Positions 25,801 through 34,274 of a DNA stretch of 37,666 nucleotides are shown here, piece after piece (position 1 is the stretch's first letter; each line of letters starts with the position of its first letter). Source of the DNA: Kiritimatiellia bacterium (GTDB lineage: Bacteria > Verrucomicrobiota > Kiritimatiellia > RFP12 > UBA1067). The notes under the pieces were generated by a model. That model saw nothing but the letters and a program-made list of their open reading frames with translations. It searched no databases and had not been told where the DNA came from. The DNA lies in the NCBI GenBank assembly GCA_024405395.1, contig JAKSOW010000017.1, positions 1 through 37,666 on the forward strand, written 5' to 3'. Both the position numbers and the translations under genes were made by a program.

Positions 25801-26915
25801 TGGTGCATGTCTGGAATGACCAGGCGTTCGGCGCCTCCGACGCCAAGGTTCGGGTTGCCGTCGCCAACACCCAGATCAACGACGTCTGCAACAACCTTCT
25901 CCATTTCCATGGTGATCGGACCATTGCGAACGACATCACGTTCAGCGGCGGGGATTCGCGGAAAATCAAGTTTGACGCCGGTTCGCGGGTGGTGTTCAAT
26001 GGGGCACTCGACTTCAGCGGGCAGATTGTGCGTCCTGTCTACGGTTCGGGGGCCGAGATCGTGCTGGCGGGCGGCATGAAACGCGGTGCCTGCTGGCGTG
26101 AGGCCCCGCCTCTGAATGGGCGCATTGTGATTACGAACACGGCCTGCGACGTCGGATCCTTCTCGGGGAACTGCGGCAGCTACCAGCCTTCGACGATTGA
26201 CATCTACACCTCCGGCAATACCTTCAAGTCGACGGCCTATGGCCTGGAGGTGGGCGGCAATGTCCATGTCAACCTGCATGCGCCGTATGCGGTGAGTCGG
26301 GTGATGGTCGGCGACAGCATGACGCCAAAGATCAACTTCCGCTATGGTTGGGGCTATGCTCCGCGCTATGACCTGGGCGGCTTCAATCAGTCCTGCTCGT
26401 ATCTGCTGCAGACGGCCACTGATCCTGGGACGACTGTGGGCCGTGCCGTGGTGACGTCTGCGACCCCTGCGCAGCTGGAGGCCTATCAGGAGATCAGCCA
26501 GACAATTTCGCATCTGGCATTTGAAGGGGCGGCAGGCCTTACGTTGGAGGGCCCGGGCACGCTGACGCTCAATGGCACGCCCAGTCCCACAACCGGCAGC
26601 CTGATCCTGAAGGGCGGCAGTCTGGTGCTGGGCACCACGTGGACGAATGCGACCGAAGTGGTGCTGGAAGCCGGCTCGCTCGCAGTTACGGTGGATGAGG
26701 CGTTCGGCAAGCGCGCAACGGTGCTGAAGCTCACGACAGGCGGCGGTACGCTGGATCTGGGCGGCACGAAGCAGTTCGTCCGCGAAATCCAGCTGGACGG
26801 CGTGCCGCTTGCTCCTCGGGAGTATCGTGCGGGAGATGTCGTGCTGAAGGGCCTGCTCACGGGCGCCGGCACGCTGCGCGCCGGTCCTGTCGGCACGATG
26901 CTGCTTTTCCGATAG
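22896..26915 (+). CDS. Giant exported LamG-like and beta-strand-repeat protein with C-terminal GTMLLFR
   Basis: 1339 residues. A signal peptide (MKACSVVFAAVFGVMCGSAA) is followed by a LamG/concanavalin-like domain at about 160-330 (DKALGEEPEWTMEFFLKQDS, later GWRHVALVRTG, then YGRIAGLRVTRRAL). The rest is beta-solenoid-like sequence with autotransporter-associated strand repeats (GAGTAYFTQSNTFTGNLIV near 420, GPGTLTLNGTPSPTTGSLIL near 1220) and a W-x-NW module near 808. No beta-barrel translocator is visible. The chain ends GTMLLFR, shared with two other proteins here. A surface adhesin or glycan-binding scaffold is plausible. The start at 22896 begins the signal peptide and sits just after the -10 box. 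The upstream ATG at 22866 would lie inside the promoter. Confidence 0.85.
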   Translation: MKACSVVFAAVFGVMCGSAATFDGDTMAFYTFTDKAVGEHLTSVAGEVANAVNESFGGRGFSASAYGFCAPGVTSEKPYVSDDLPGGYLYANANAVDPLYGPGEWCSLVFPDHAAGYVLEDGELVFQPLVTNTASKLVSVVYRDVNGSARPQSGATVAFAGLDKALGEEPEWTMEFFLKQDSAYGGQQVLEMKTYAGLELYSIFSCWYQQAAYYRSAADGTTLPGRIYNSSDTSVNFAECGWRHVALVRTGTSIKYYFDYKLRGTEMAFPQRDPSAAPIAKYNTERNDDLILGDYRTSYPGNPLYGRIAGLRVTRRALGVDDFLVTRKTRDVLVIDGDYEVSASGESYSAVNIMGTARITGGPLQIESAISVMGGTATFANAGVELIDISSCHINLAAGTTLRLDTVVSGDAPEIALKGAGTAYFTQSNTFTGNLIVSGGCKCHAANDLAFGSTSGYTWLMAGGENGNSEIVYDGVDISEPFQLTLDSSSTVRLRSAANTRNVLRGNYKELVGRVNYGFEAGSYTVISNEVSYYDFITHSGHERAEVDIYSEINAPRVSFSAGTYRFYARHKDLSNRNYGIIMNHAAGRYVMCLPYVFAPGAESEAYEGAVLRFAAPGTFDLNGFDQSLQAFAGTAAGHVVSETPATLHVSAKLAGRNQVGGVWTDDPRQVLNATVEGAVTLSVEGPLPLDLAGVNTTSGRLVLSNGADVTLTSNGTWSNGPVSVGEGCSLTLNSTLALNDTTELEIAAGGSVTLNASVSVKSLVVDGESFSDAGTYGAVGSGVSHELAALKGDGVFVISAQFAGECVWRAAGADTSIQTAANWSHEPDLVRGLNSARFSEAGEEATVDTVAALQGILFSRPAGGAFSLAAGGGALTISGLGIVSLDEADDGVEGRHYTNDVPTTLACSQTWTFPGVESEYVQNGPLTLARASDVLSIKGKGALVLRSANPDFHGTWDFLSESSLSGMVVHVWNDQAFGASDAKVRVAVANTQINDVCNNLLHFHGDRTIANDITFSGGDSRKIKFDAGSRVVFNGALDFSGQIVRPVYGSGAEIVLAGGMKRGACWREAPPLNGRIVITNTACDVGSFSGNCGSYQPSTIDIYTSGNTFKSTAYGLEVGGNVHVNLHAPYAVSRVMVGDSMTPKINFRYGWGYAPRYDLGGFNQSCSYLLQTATDPGTTVGRAVVTSATPAQLEAYQEISQTISHLAFEGAAGLTLEGPGTLTLNGTPSPTTGSLILKGGSLVLGTTWTNATEVVLEAGSLAVTVDEAFGKRATVLKLTTGGGTLDLGGTKQFVREIQLDGVPLAPREYRAGDVVLKGLLTGAGTLRAGPVGTMLLFR

Positions 26916-26931
26916 GGAAGCCGCAAGATAC

Positions 26932-26960
26932 TTGTCTTCGAGCTCCAAAAATGGTAAAAT
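26932..26960 (+). promoter_or_regulatory. Promoter of the second giant exported protein
   Basis: TTGTCT (26932-26937), a 17-base spacer and TAAAAT (26955-26960), preceded by TGG. The leader is about 24 bases and contains a GGAG (26982-26985) five bases before the ATG, unlike the leaderless upstream gene. Confidence 0.65.
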
Positions 26961-26990
26961 CCTCCAATTCTGTAAGGAAGTGGAGCTCAA

Positions 26991-29591
26991 ATGAAGAATT
27001 CTCTTGTTGGCGTACTGTCATGTGTAGCCTTTGCGGCGGCCGCTGAGACGCTGTATCCTGTCTACACCGTGACAACTGCGGGGGAGGCCACCGCCACGAA
27101 TGCGCTGGAGGCCTGTGCTGTGTCGGTTGTCGCCGCGGAAGGGGCCGAACCCACCGAAACCACATTTGCCGCGCTGGACAAGTCGCTTGGGAAGTTCTCG
27201 GGAACCTTCGTCATGCGGCCTACGGGTTACCTGCAGGGCACGCCCGCGATGACGAACTTCACGGGCGTCATCCGCATCGAGACGGGCGCCTACATTTCGA
27301 CGGGGGCGGGGTGCCTGGGCCCGATGGTGGGCAATAAGGCACCCAAGCTCTGGGTGCTGGACGGGGCTTCGCTCGTCAATGCCGCCCAGAAGGCCCGGCC
27401 CGATGGTTGCGTCTACAATGAACTCCACCTGGCCGGTGCCGGGCATGAGAACATAGGTGCCTATTGCCATGCGCTTGCCATAGGGCACAATGACTACTGT
27501 TTCTACAATTATCTCTACCTCGAGGCGGATACGGATTTCGGTTTCGCCACAAATACGCGCTGTGACTTCGGCGGCGACTATTGCAGGAAGCTTTATCTCC
27601 AGGACCATGTGCTGACTGTGCGCAAGGCGACGCCCTCTTCGCCTTCAGGCGGCTATTTCTGCACGTATGCGACGGGCCTTGTGGCTGGTGGCGACCACGG
27701 GCGCCTCATCGTCAAGGATGGCTGCGTGCTTTATCCTCAGAGTGCGCCAGTCTGGGAAGGCGGTGCCGCGAATCGCATTGTGATCGAGGATCCGTCGTTC
27801 ATGGGCTATTTCAATGCCCTGCCTGTCATGCCTTGGACGCTGGTGTGGAATTCGAGCGCCACGTTCACGGTCAATGAAGGCTCGTCAGGCGGCGTCAACA
27901 CGTCGCCTTCGGGATGGAATGCAACTGCGAATACGGACCGCAATGCGTATCGCGGATCAATTGAAATCGGCCAATATGGTCTGCTGTTGCGCGCCACGAC
28001 CGCGGGTGGTAATCACGGGGCACGCCTCCAGGGCGACATCAGCGGTTCGGGTGGTCTCTTTGGCCGGGATCTGGTCCTTGAACTGTCCGGATCCAACTCC
28101 TGGCAGGGGGCTTCTTGCGCCAAACGTACGCTTGACGGCTACGAGTCGGGATTTGGTTTCCACGGCGCGAAGTCCATGCCAGGCGACTGTGCGCAGCTGA
28201 CGTTCTCCAATGCCTTCTGCCGCCTGGTGGAAAGTCGGTTTGCGCATGGCCGCGACTCCTGGAATCTGCCCCCCGTGGCTTTCCATGTGGGCGCTGGGGA
28301 GAAACAGGATCTGGCCATTTACGAGACCACCAACTCTGTGGCCGACGGCGGCGTGCACTGTGATCTCGGCGGCCTTACGGGTACGCTGGCCTCCTTGCGG
28401 AAGACGGGCGCCGGCGAGCTGGTCGTGGAGCCTGCGCTGGCGATCACCGGCGTCACCGAAGTGCTGGAGGGGACGCTGCGCCTGGGCAAGGCGGCCACCT
28501 ATTCGGCGGCACCTGGCCTCTGGGAGGGCAATCTGGATGCAGATCCAGCCCAGCGCGCGGAGTGGTATCGAGTCTATACTCTGCCCAAAGACGACCCCGA
28601 GAAAGTCGCCACCACGGATTTGCCCTGCTACAAATTCTATGTCTCGGGTGAATGCATCACCAATCGCATCTCGGGTGATCTGACGTATTCGCGTGTCTAT
28701 GGCTGGCCGTGGCACAACTTCGAAGTGGTGACCTATACGGGTTATCTGTGGAATCGCAACGCCACAAACGAGACGTGGACGTTCGTGGGATCGGTCTACG
28801 ATGCGTGCCGCCTGTTCCTCAACGGCTCCCAGGTCTTCACAATATATGACGGCGGAAATCTGAGCGTTCGTAACGCCACGGTGAAGCCGGGCCCCAATCC
28901 CTTCATGTTCCGCATGTATCTGAATTCTTCCAATTCAGGCGGCGGCATGTCGCCCACCGGCAATTGGCCGCTCTGGAACAAGAGGGGGTATGGTTTTGCC
29001 TTCGCCCGCACAAAACTCTCCACAGTGGCGGGGGAGGCTGACCTCAACGACTATCTGGTGCCCACCAACGGCGCGGCGGCGTGTCCGGGCGGCGATGGCT
29101 TCTACTTCACGCGCGATACGCGTGCGCCGGAGGATTTCTCGGCCGAGGAGCTGGCGGCCACGCGCACGACCATCTCGAACCTCGTGATGCGCAAGGAGGG
29201 TACGCTTGACCTGGCGGGATCGCCGCTCTTCGTGGAGACGTTGACGGGCTTTGGCACGGTGACAAACGGCTCTCTCACGGTGAAGGGGGCCTGGACGCTT
29301 ACGGACGAGGATCTCGAGTCGGGCGGCACGCTGGAGGTCGACGGCGCCTTGACCTTCACCTCCGAGACGCCGTTTGTGTTTGACGGACTGGACACGCTGG
29401 ACCGTTCGCTGAGCGGTGACGAAGTCACGCTCGTGCGCGCGAAGGGCGGCATCGTGGGCACGCCGCGCTATGAGCCTGCCCCGGGATCGTCCAAGGCGCG
29501 CAAGTGGCATCTGTCGTCCGCCACGCAGCCGGATGGCTCCGCCACCCTGACGTTCGCCTATTCAGCCGGCACCATGCTGATTCTTCGCTGA
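26991..29591 (+). CDS. Giant exported beta-repeat protein with PA14-like region and C-terminal GTMLILR
   Basis: 866 residues. A signal peptide (MKNSLVGVLSCVAFAAAAET) is followed by about 450 residues of beta-rich sequence with autotransporter-strand features (GAGELVVEPALAITGVTEVL). A PA14-like sandwich follows at about 527-663 (VVTYTGYLWNRNATNETWTF, then YDACRLFLNGSQVFTIYDGG). PA14 folds often bind glycans. The last 130 residues are again repeat-like (TVTNGSLTVKGAWTLTDEDL). It ends GTMLILR. There is no beta-barrel or LPXTG. It is likely exported to the periplasm or surface as a glycan-binding or adhesive protein. The gap to the next gene is 40 bases with no terminator seen. Confidence 0.83.
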   Translation: MKNSLVGVLSCVAFAAAAETLYPVYTVTTAGEATATNALEACAVSVVAAEGAEPTETTFAALDKSLGKFSGTFVMRPTGYLQGTPAMTNFTGVIRIETGAYISTGAGCLGPMVGNKAPKLWVLDGASLVNAAQKARPDGCVYNELHLAGAGHENIGAYCHALAIGHNDYCFYNYLYLEADTDFGFATNTRCDFGGDYCRKLYLQDHVLTVRKATPSSPSGGYFCTYATGLVAGGDHGRLIVKDGCVLYPQSAPVWEGGAANRIVIEDPSFMGYFNALPVMPWTLVWNSSATFTVNEGSSGGVNTSPSGWNATANTDRNAYRGSIEIGQYGLLLRATTAGGNHGARLQGDISGSGGLFGRDLVLELSGSNSWQGASCAKRTLDGYESGFGFHGAKSMPGDCAQLTFSNAFCRLVESRFAHGRDSWNLPPVAFHVGAGEKQDLAIYETTNSVADGGVHCDLGGLTGTLASLRKTGAGELVVEPALAITGVTEVLEGTLRLGKAATYSAAPGLWEGNLDADPAQRAEWYRVYTLPKDDPEKVATTDLPCYKFYVSGECITNRISGDLTYSRVYGWPWHNFEVVTYTGYLWNRNATNETWTFVGSVYDACRLFLNGSQVFTIYDGGNLSVRNATVKPGPNPFMFRMYLNSSNSGGGMSPTGNWPLWNKRGYGFAFARTKLSTVAGEADLNDYLVPTNGAAACPGGDGFYFTRDTRAPEDFSAEELAATRTTISNLVMRKEGTLDLAGSPLFVETLTGFGTVTNGSLTVKGAWTLTDEDLESGGTLEVDGALTFTSETPFVFDGLDTLDRSLSGDEVTLVRAKGGIVGTPRYEPAPGSSKARKWHLSSATQPDGSATLTFAYSAGTMLILR

Positions 29592-29631
29592 TATTGGGGA
29601 AAGTCCGCCGATTGGCGCTTAGGAGACGGAT

Positions 29632-31053
29632 ATGAGAAGATCTCTGGTTTGCGTATGTGCCCTTTGGGGCGTTGTGACGGCCTGGTCAAAGGACGCGGCT
29701 GAGTTTGGCTTTTCGCCAACGGCCACGGGCGAGGCGAACCGGGCGGCATTGCAGCAGGCCCTGGATGCCGGCGGCAGTGTGGAGGTGCGCACGCCCGGCG
29801 ACTACAAGATCGCCAATACGGTGTTCATCGGCGACAACACCACGCTGGATTGCGCCTCGGGTGTGCGGTTCGTGAAGACCGACGAAGGCAAGCGCTTCGC
29901 GCATGTGCTCCTCAACAAGGGCGCGCTCACCAAGACATGGAACCACAACATCGTGGTGCGTGGCCTCGAGATCGTCGTCAATGGCATGGACTTCTGCGAT
30001 TGGAAGGTGTTTGGCCTGCGCGGGCAGCTGGCGTTCTTCTACGTGAAGGACCTGCGCATTGAGCGCTTCCGCTGTCTGGACCTGGGGCGTGGCCAGTACT
30101 GCATCCACGTGTGCACGTTCGAGGACGTGATTGTGGACGACGTGCGGATCTTCGGCTGGAAGGACGGCGTCCACTTTGGGCGTGGACGGCGCTTCACCGT
30201 GCGCAATGGCGTGTTTGACACGGGTGACGACCCGATTGCGCTCAACGCGCACGACTATTCCTCCGGCAACCCCGAACTGGGCTGGATCGAGGATGGCGTG
30301 ATCGAAAACTGCCATGACCTCCACAATCCCGACCGCAAGGTGGGCTACTTCTGCCGCATTCTCGCCGGCGCCTGGGGCGACTGGCATGAGGGCATGGAAG
30401 TTCAGCAGGGCGACAGCGTCATCTCCGAGGGGCGCCTCTATCGCGTGTCGATGCCGGTTGACGGCAAGACGTACATCTCCAAGACGCGGCCCACGCACAC
30501 GAAGGGGCAGGTGAAGCTGGACGGCATCAACTGGGTGTGGGTGCAGGATGAGGTGGTGTATGAATGCGGCGTGCGCAATGTGACGTTCCGCGACTGCTTC
30601 CTGCACCAGCCGCGCACGGCGTTTTCGGTGCACTATGACTTCGGCAAGTGGAGCCGTTCGCACTATCCGGGCGTGAAGCCGCCGCAGCAGGAGGGCATTG
30701 TCTTCGATGGTGTGCGCATTCTGTACACGAATGCCGTGAGCTTCCTCTCGGTCAACACGCCGGTCGACTCGGTGGCATTCAACAACTGCCAGTTCGGCAA
30801 TGGCGGCATCGGATTCTCCGCCAACAAGGAGATGGCGGGCCAGGGATACGGCGACACGCTGCTGCAGTTCACGGGCTGCCGGTTCAAGGGCGGCCCAGGC
30901 TGGCCGTTCATCAACTGCAGGGTGCCCGGCAAGCGCATCATCCTGAAGGCGACCGGCAGCAGCTGGAGCAATCCGGCCTTCTGGGCCCGGATTGCGGGTT
31001 GCGGCGAGGACTGGCAGGTCGCCAGTGACCTGCCGGGTGAACCGAAGAAGTGA
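29632..31053 (+). CDS. Exported right-handed beta-helix protein, GH28/pectate-lyase-like
   Basis: 473 residues with a signal peptide (MRRSLVCVCALWGVVTAWS). The N-terminus (GEANRAALQQALDAGGSVEV) is the classic opening of pectate-lyase-superfamily and GH28 helices. Rungs follow to the end. FDTGDDPIALN gives Asp196, Asp199 and Asp200, resembling the GH28 catalytic DD, but the GHG and RIK motifs are not clear. An insert at about 265-305 (SEGRLYRVSMPVDGKTYISK, then DGINWVWVQ) resembles a small carbohydrate-binding module. It may attack pectin or another uronate glycan. TAGGAG ends six bases before the ATG. The next gene begins 18 bases on. Confidence 0.8.
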   Translation: MRRSLVCVCALWGVVTAWSKDAAEFGFSPTATGEANRAALQQALDAGGSVEVRTPGDYKIANTVFIGDNTTLDCASGVRFVKTDEGKRFAHVLLNKGALTKTWNHNIVVRGLEIVVNGMDFCDWKVFGLRGQLAFFYVKDLRIERFRCLDLGRGQYCIHVCTFEDVIVDDVRIFGWKDGVHFGRGRRFTVRNGVFDTGDDPIALNAHDYSSGNPELGWIEDGVIENCHDLHNPDRKVGYFCRILAGAWGDWHEGMEVQQGDSVISEGRLYRVSMPVDGKTYISKTRPTHTKGQVKLDGINWVWVQDEVVYECGVRNVTFRDCFLHQPRTAFSVHYDFGKWSRSHYPGVKPPQQEGIVFDGVRILYTNAVSFLSVNTPVDSVAFNNCQFGNGGIGFSANKEMAGQGYGDTLLQFTGCRFKGGPGWPFINCRVPGKRIILKATGSSWSNPAFWARIAGCGEDWQVASDLPGEPKK

Positions 31054-31071
31054 TTGCGGAAGGAGTCTCCA

Positions 31072-34000
31072 ATGAGAATGGGCGTTCTGTTTTCGGGAAT
31101 GCTCGCGGTGTGCGCGGGCCTGGGTGCATTGGCGGAAGACCGCTATGACGTGCTCGTGGTGGGCGGAACCACCAAGGGCGTGGAGGCGGCCAAGGCGGCG
31201 CGCGCGGAGGGGAAGAACGTCTTCCTGGTGACGCCGTTCAGTTATCTGGGCGAGGATCTCGCCGGCACGCTGGAGCTGGGCTTCGAGAAGGGGCGGCAGC
31301 CCCGCACGCCCCTGGAGGAGAGGCTGTGGCGCAATCTGGGCGGGCTCGCCCCCTTTGACTATTGGCCTGACCGCCCCACGGACGGTTTGCGGTGGGTCTT
31401 CAAGAACGACGCCTGGAATCGGCTGTCGGAGCCGGGCCTGCCGCCGAGCATGTCCGACACCGTGCTCTATCTGGATGACGTCACCTACCGCTGCAAGCTG
31501 CGCCGTCCCGCCAAGGTGGCGCGGGTGGAGGTTCTGGTGGTCAACTGCCCGAGCTACAAGAATCCGCACATTCTCACGGCCGCCCGTCAGGCGGCCCTGC
31601 CGCCGGCGCGCCAGAAGGTGCGCCATGTGGCGACGGCTGGCGTGACGTTCACGTTCGCCGATGGACCGCGGAAGGGCGAAACGCTCACGCTCACGCCGCA
31701 GCCCAAGACGATTTCGGTGCCGGGCGACTTCTGCCACGAGACGGGCACGGGCATCGTCTATGCCGCCGACATCAACGCCGAGATCACCGCGGGCCAGGTG
31801 AAGATCGCGATGGTGCCCACGGCGCACCATCAGCTCGTTTCGCGCATCCATTTCCCGCTGGTGGATGCCGCCACCAGTCTGGAGCCGCCTTCGCCCCTGA
31901 AGGTGAAGCGCACGTATGACCGCGAACTGCTGGACGCGGGGGTCGACTTCCTCACGTCCACGGCCGTGCGCCGTGTGGTGCGGGGCGACAAGGGCGCGAT
32001 TTCGGCGGTGGAGGTGGTGAACCGCTCGGGGCGGCGTATGCTGCGCGCGGACCGTGTGGTCGACGCCACGCGCTATGGCCTCCTGGGAAAGACGCCGACG
32101 CTGGCGGGCCCCGTCCGCTTTTCACGGGTGATGATCTGGAATGGACCCGCGCCGGAGCTTCCCGGCGTCACGTTGGAGCCGATCGGCGAACCTTTCACGG
32201 TGGCGCATTCGGCGTTTGACGGGCGCATGTACCGCTGCACCTTCGATCTGCCGATGGCCGACGGCTCGTACCCGAGCTTCGCCGCCGCCGAATGGCAGGC
32301 GCGTGCGCTCACCGAAGTGGGCGCGGTGGTGGATGCGGCGGACCAGCTGGTGTGGCGGCAGCCCGCCGACGTCCCTGTGGCCAGCACGCCGACTTCGACG
32401 GACGAGTTGCCCGTCTGGGGTGAGTTTGACGTGGTGGTCGTGGGCGGCGGCACGGCCGGCGTGCCGGCGGCTCTGGCCGCCGCGCGTGGCGGCGCCAAGA
32501 CGCTGATCGTCGAATACCGCGACATGCTGGGCGGCGTGGGCACGGACGGCATGGTGGGCGGCCTGTATGACGGCAACAACGTGGGCTTCACGGATGAGTT
32601 CCGCCGGGCCTACACGAAGGCCAAGGGCGTGACCCACTATGCCCGGTCGACCACCTGGAACCGCCTCTGCCGCGAGGAGGGGATCACGGTGTGGTTCGGC
32701 GCCATGGGACTGGATGTGCGCAAGGCCGGCAACCGCGTCACGGGCGTGGAGGTCTCGACCGAGTTCGGCACGGGCGTGGTGAAGGCGACGTGCGTGATCG
32801 ACGGCACGGGCTCCTCGGACATCGCAGCCGCCGCAGGCGCCGAAACGGAGCTTGTCGGCGCGCGCGAGTTCGGGCTGCAGAGCGCGGGGCAGTCGCCGCA
32901 GCGTCTGGGCTACGGCGGCATCAATTCGGACTTCGGCTTCCTCAACGACGCCGATGCGCGCGATCTATGGCTCTTCGGCCTGCGTGCACGCGCCGGCGCG
33001 CCCAACGCGTGGGACATCGCCAAGCTGCCCAATTCGCGCGAACGCCGCCGCATTGTGCCGGATCTGCACTACAGCGGCGAGGATCTGGTGGGGCGGCGCA
33101 CGTTCCCCGACGTGATCTGCCAGGCGTTGAGCCGCCAGGATCCGCACGGCTATCTCACGGACGAGTTCACCTATCTGGCCGAGCGGTCAACCATCAGCGT
33201 GCCCAGCCGTCTGGAGGCGCGTGAGATGTTCAACGTCAACATTCCGCTGCGCGCCACCTTGCCGAAGGGCGTCGTGGGCGTGGCGGTGGTGGGCCTGAGC
33301 GCCGGCATCGAGCGCGACGTGCTGTCCATCTCCCGCATGCAGGGCGACCTCATGAACATGGGCTATGGCGTGGGCACGGCGGCGGCGTTGGCCGTGAAGA
33401 AGGGGGGCGACTTCCGGGCCATCGACTGGGCCGAGCTGCGGACGAATCTGGTGGCGAAAGGCGTGCTGCGCGACGAGACGTTGAACTGGCGGCAGGACGA
33501 AGACGTCACCTCGGATGCCCTCATCGCCTCGGCCGTGAAGACACTGCCGGACGGCTATCGCGGCGGGCACGTCATCTACCGTCCGGAGAACCGGGATCGG
33601 GCGCGGCCGCTCCTGCGCACGGCGTTCGGTCAGGCGACAGACGAAAAGGCCCGCCAGGTCTATGCGATGGCGTTGGGCCTGCTGGGCGACGGAACCGGCG
33701 CGGATGTGCTGGCCGACTTGGTCTGCGGGCGGCGAGCCTTCGTGGATCCGCGTGCGGGACACAGGGGTCTGCACTACGGCAAGGGCGCCGTGACGAGCAA
33801 TGGCGAGGACTCGGCGCGTCCGGGCGCACTGCTGGCGCTGGGCCGCACACGTACGCCACAGGCGCGCGAGGTGCTGATGGCGGAATTGGCCAAACTGCCG
33901 CCCAATGCGGAATTCTCCACGGTGCGCCAACTGGCGCTGGGCCTGGAGGGGCTGGCCGATCCGAAGGCGGCGGCGGCGATTGCCGCGTATCTGCAGAGCC

Positions 34001-34260
34001 CGGGCATCGCCGGCTACGCGGTGTCCGGCATCGACAGGCTCTCGCCCCTGGGCGGCTATGGCGTGGGACCTGAGATGGATCTTTGCCTGCGCGAAATCGC
34101 CCTGGCGCGCGCGCTGATCGCCTGCGGCGACCACGAGGGGCTCGCGCGGCGCACGTTTGACGCCTACGCCCGCGATCCGCGCGGCATTCTGGCGGCACAC
34201 GCGAAGGCGATCCTCGCCGCCTATTCGGGCGTGAGGGCATGCACGAAGGGCCGAAAGTGA
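31072..34260 (+). CDS. Exported FAD-dependent oxidoreductase with two Rossmann domains and a HEAT-like tail
   Basis: 1062 residues. A signal peptide (MGVLFSGMLAVCAGLGALAE) leads into an N-terminal FAD-type fold (YDVLVVGGTTKGVEAAKAAR) whose glycine motif is degenerate. A second, complete FAD_oxidored-type domain starts near 450 (FDVVVVGGGTAGVPAALAAA, then DMLGGVGTDGMVGGLYDG) and runs to about 800. The last 230 residues are helical with repeated ALGLLGDGTGADVLADL-like units, suggesting HEAT repeats. The family is PF12831-like. The substrate is unknown but is likely a sugar or aromatic glycan part, given the GH28-like gene upstream. GGAAGGAG lies six bases before ATG 31072. It should be co-transcribed with its neighbours. 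Confidence 0.8.
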   Translation: MRMGVLFSGMLAVCAGLGALAEDRYDVLVVGGTTKGVEAAKAARAEGKNVFLVTPFSYLGEDLAGTLELGFEKGRQPRTPLEERLWRNLGGLAPFDYWPDRPTDGLRWVFKNDAWNRLSEPGLPPSMSDTVLYLDDVTYRCKLRRPAKVARVEVLVVNCPSYKNPHILTAARQAALPPARQKVRHVATAGVTFTFADGPRKGETLTLTPQPKTISVPGDFCHETGTGIVYAADINAEITAGQVKIAMVPTAHHQLVSRIHFPLVDAATSLEPPSPLKVKRTYDRELLDAGVDFLTSTAVRRVVRGDKGAISAVEVVNRSGRRMLRADRVVDATRYGLLGKTPTLAGPVRFSRVMIWNGPAPELPGVTLEPIGEPFTVAHSAFDGRMYRCTFDLPMADGSYPSFAAAEWQARALTEVGAVVDAADQLVWRQPADVPVASTPTSTDELPVWGEFDVVVVGGGTAGVPAALAAARGGAKTLIVEYRDMLGGVGTDGMVGGLYDGNNVGFTDEFRRAYTKAKGVTHYARSTTWNRLCREEGITVWFGAMGLDVRKAGNRVTGVEVSTEFGTGVVKATCVIDGTGSSDIAAAAGAETELVGAREFGLQSAGQSPQRLGYGGINSDFGFLNDADARDLWLFGLRARAGAPNAWDIAKLPNSRERRRIVPDLHYSGEDLVGRRTFPDVICQALSRQDPHGYLTDEFTYLAERSTISVPSRLEAREMFNVNIPLRATLPKGVVGVAVVGLSAGIERDVLSISRMQGDLMNMGYGVGTAAALAVKKGGDFRAIDWAELRTNLVAKGVLRDETLNWRQDEDVTSDALIASAVKTLPDGYRGGHVIYRPENRDRARPLLRTAFGQATDEKARQVYAMALGLLGDGTGADVLADLVCGRRAFVDPRAGHRGLHYGKGAVTSNGEDSARPGALLALGRTRTPQAREVLMAELAKLPPNAEFSTVRQLALGLEGLADPKAAAAIAAYLQSPGIAGYAVSGIDRLSPLGGYGVGPEMDLCLREIALARALIACGDHEGLARRTFDAYARDPRGILAAHAKAILAAYSGVRACTKGRK

Positions 34261-34274
34261 AAGGACGGCACGAA

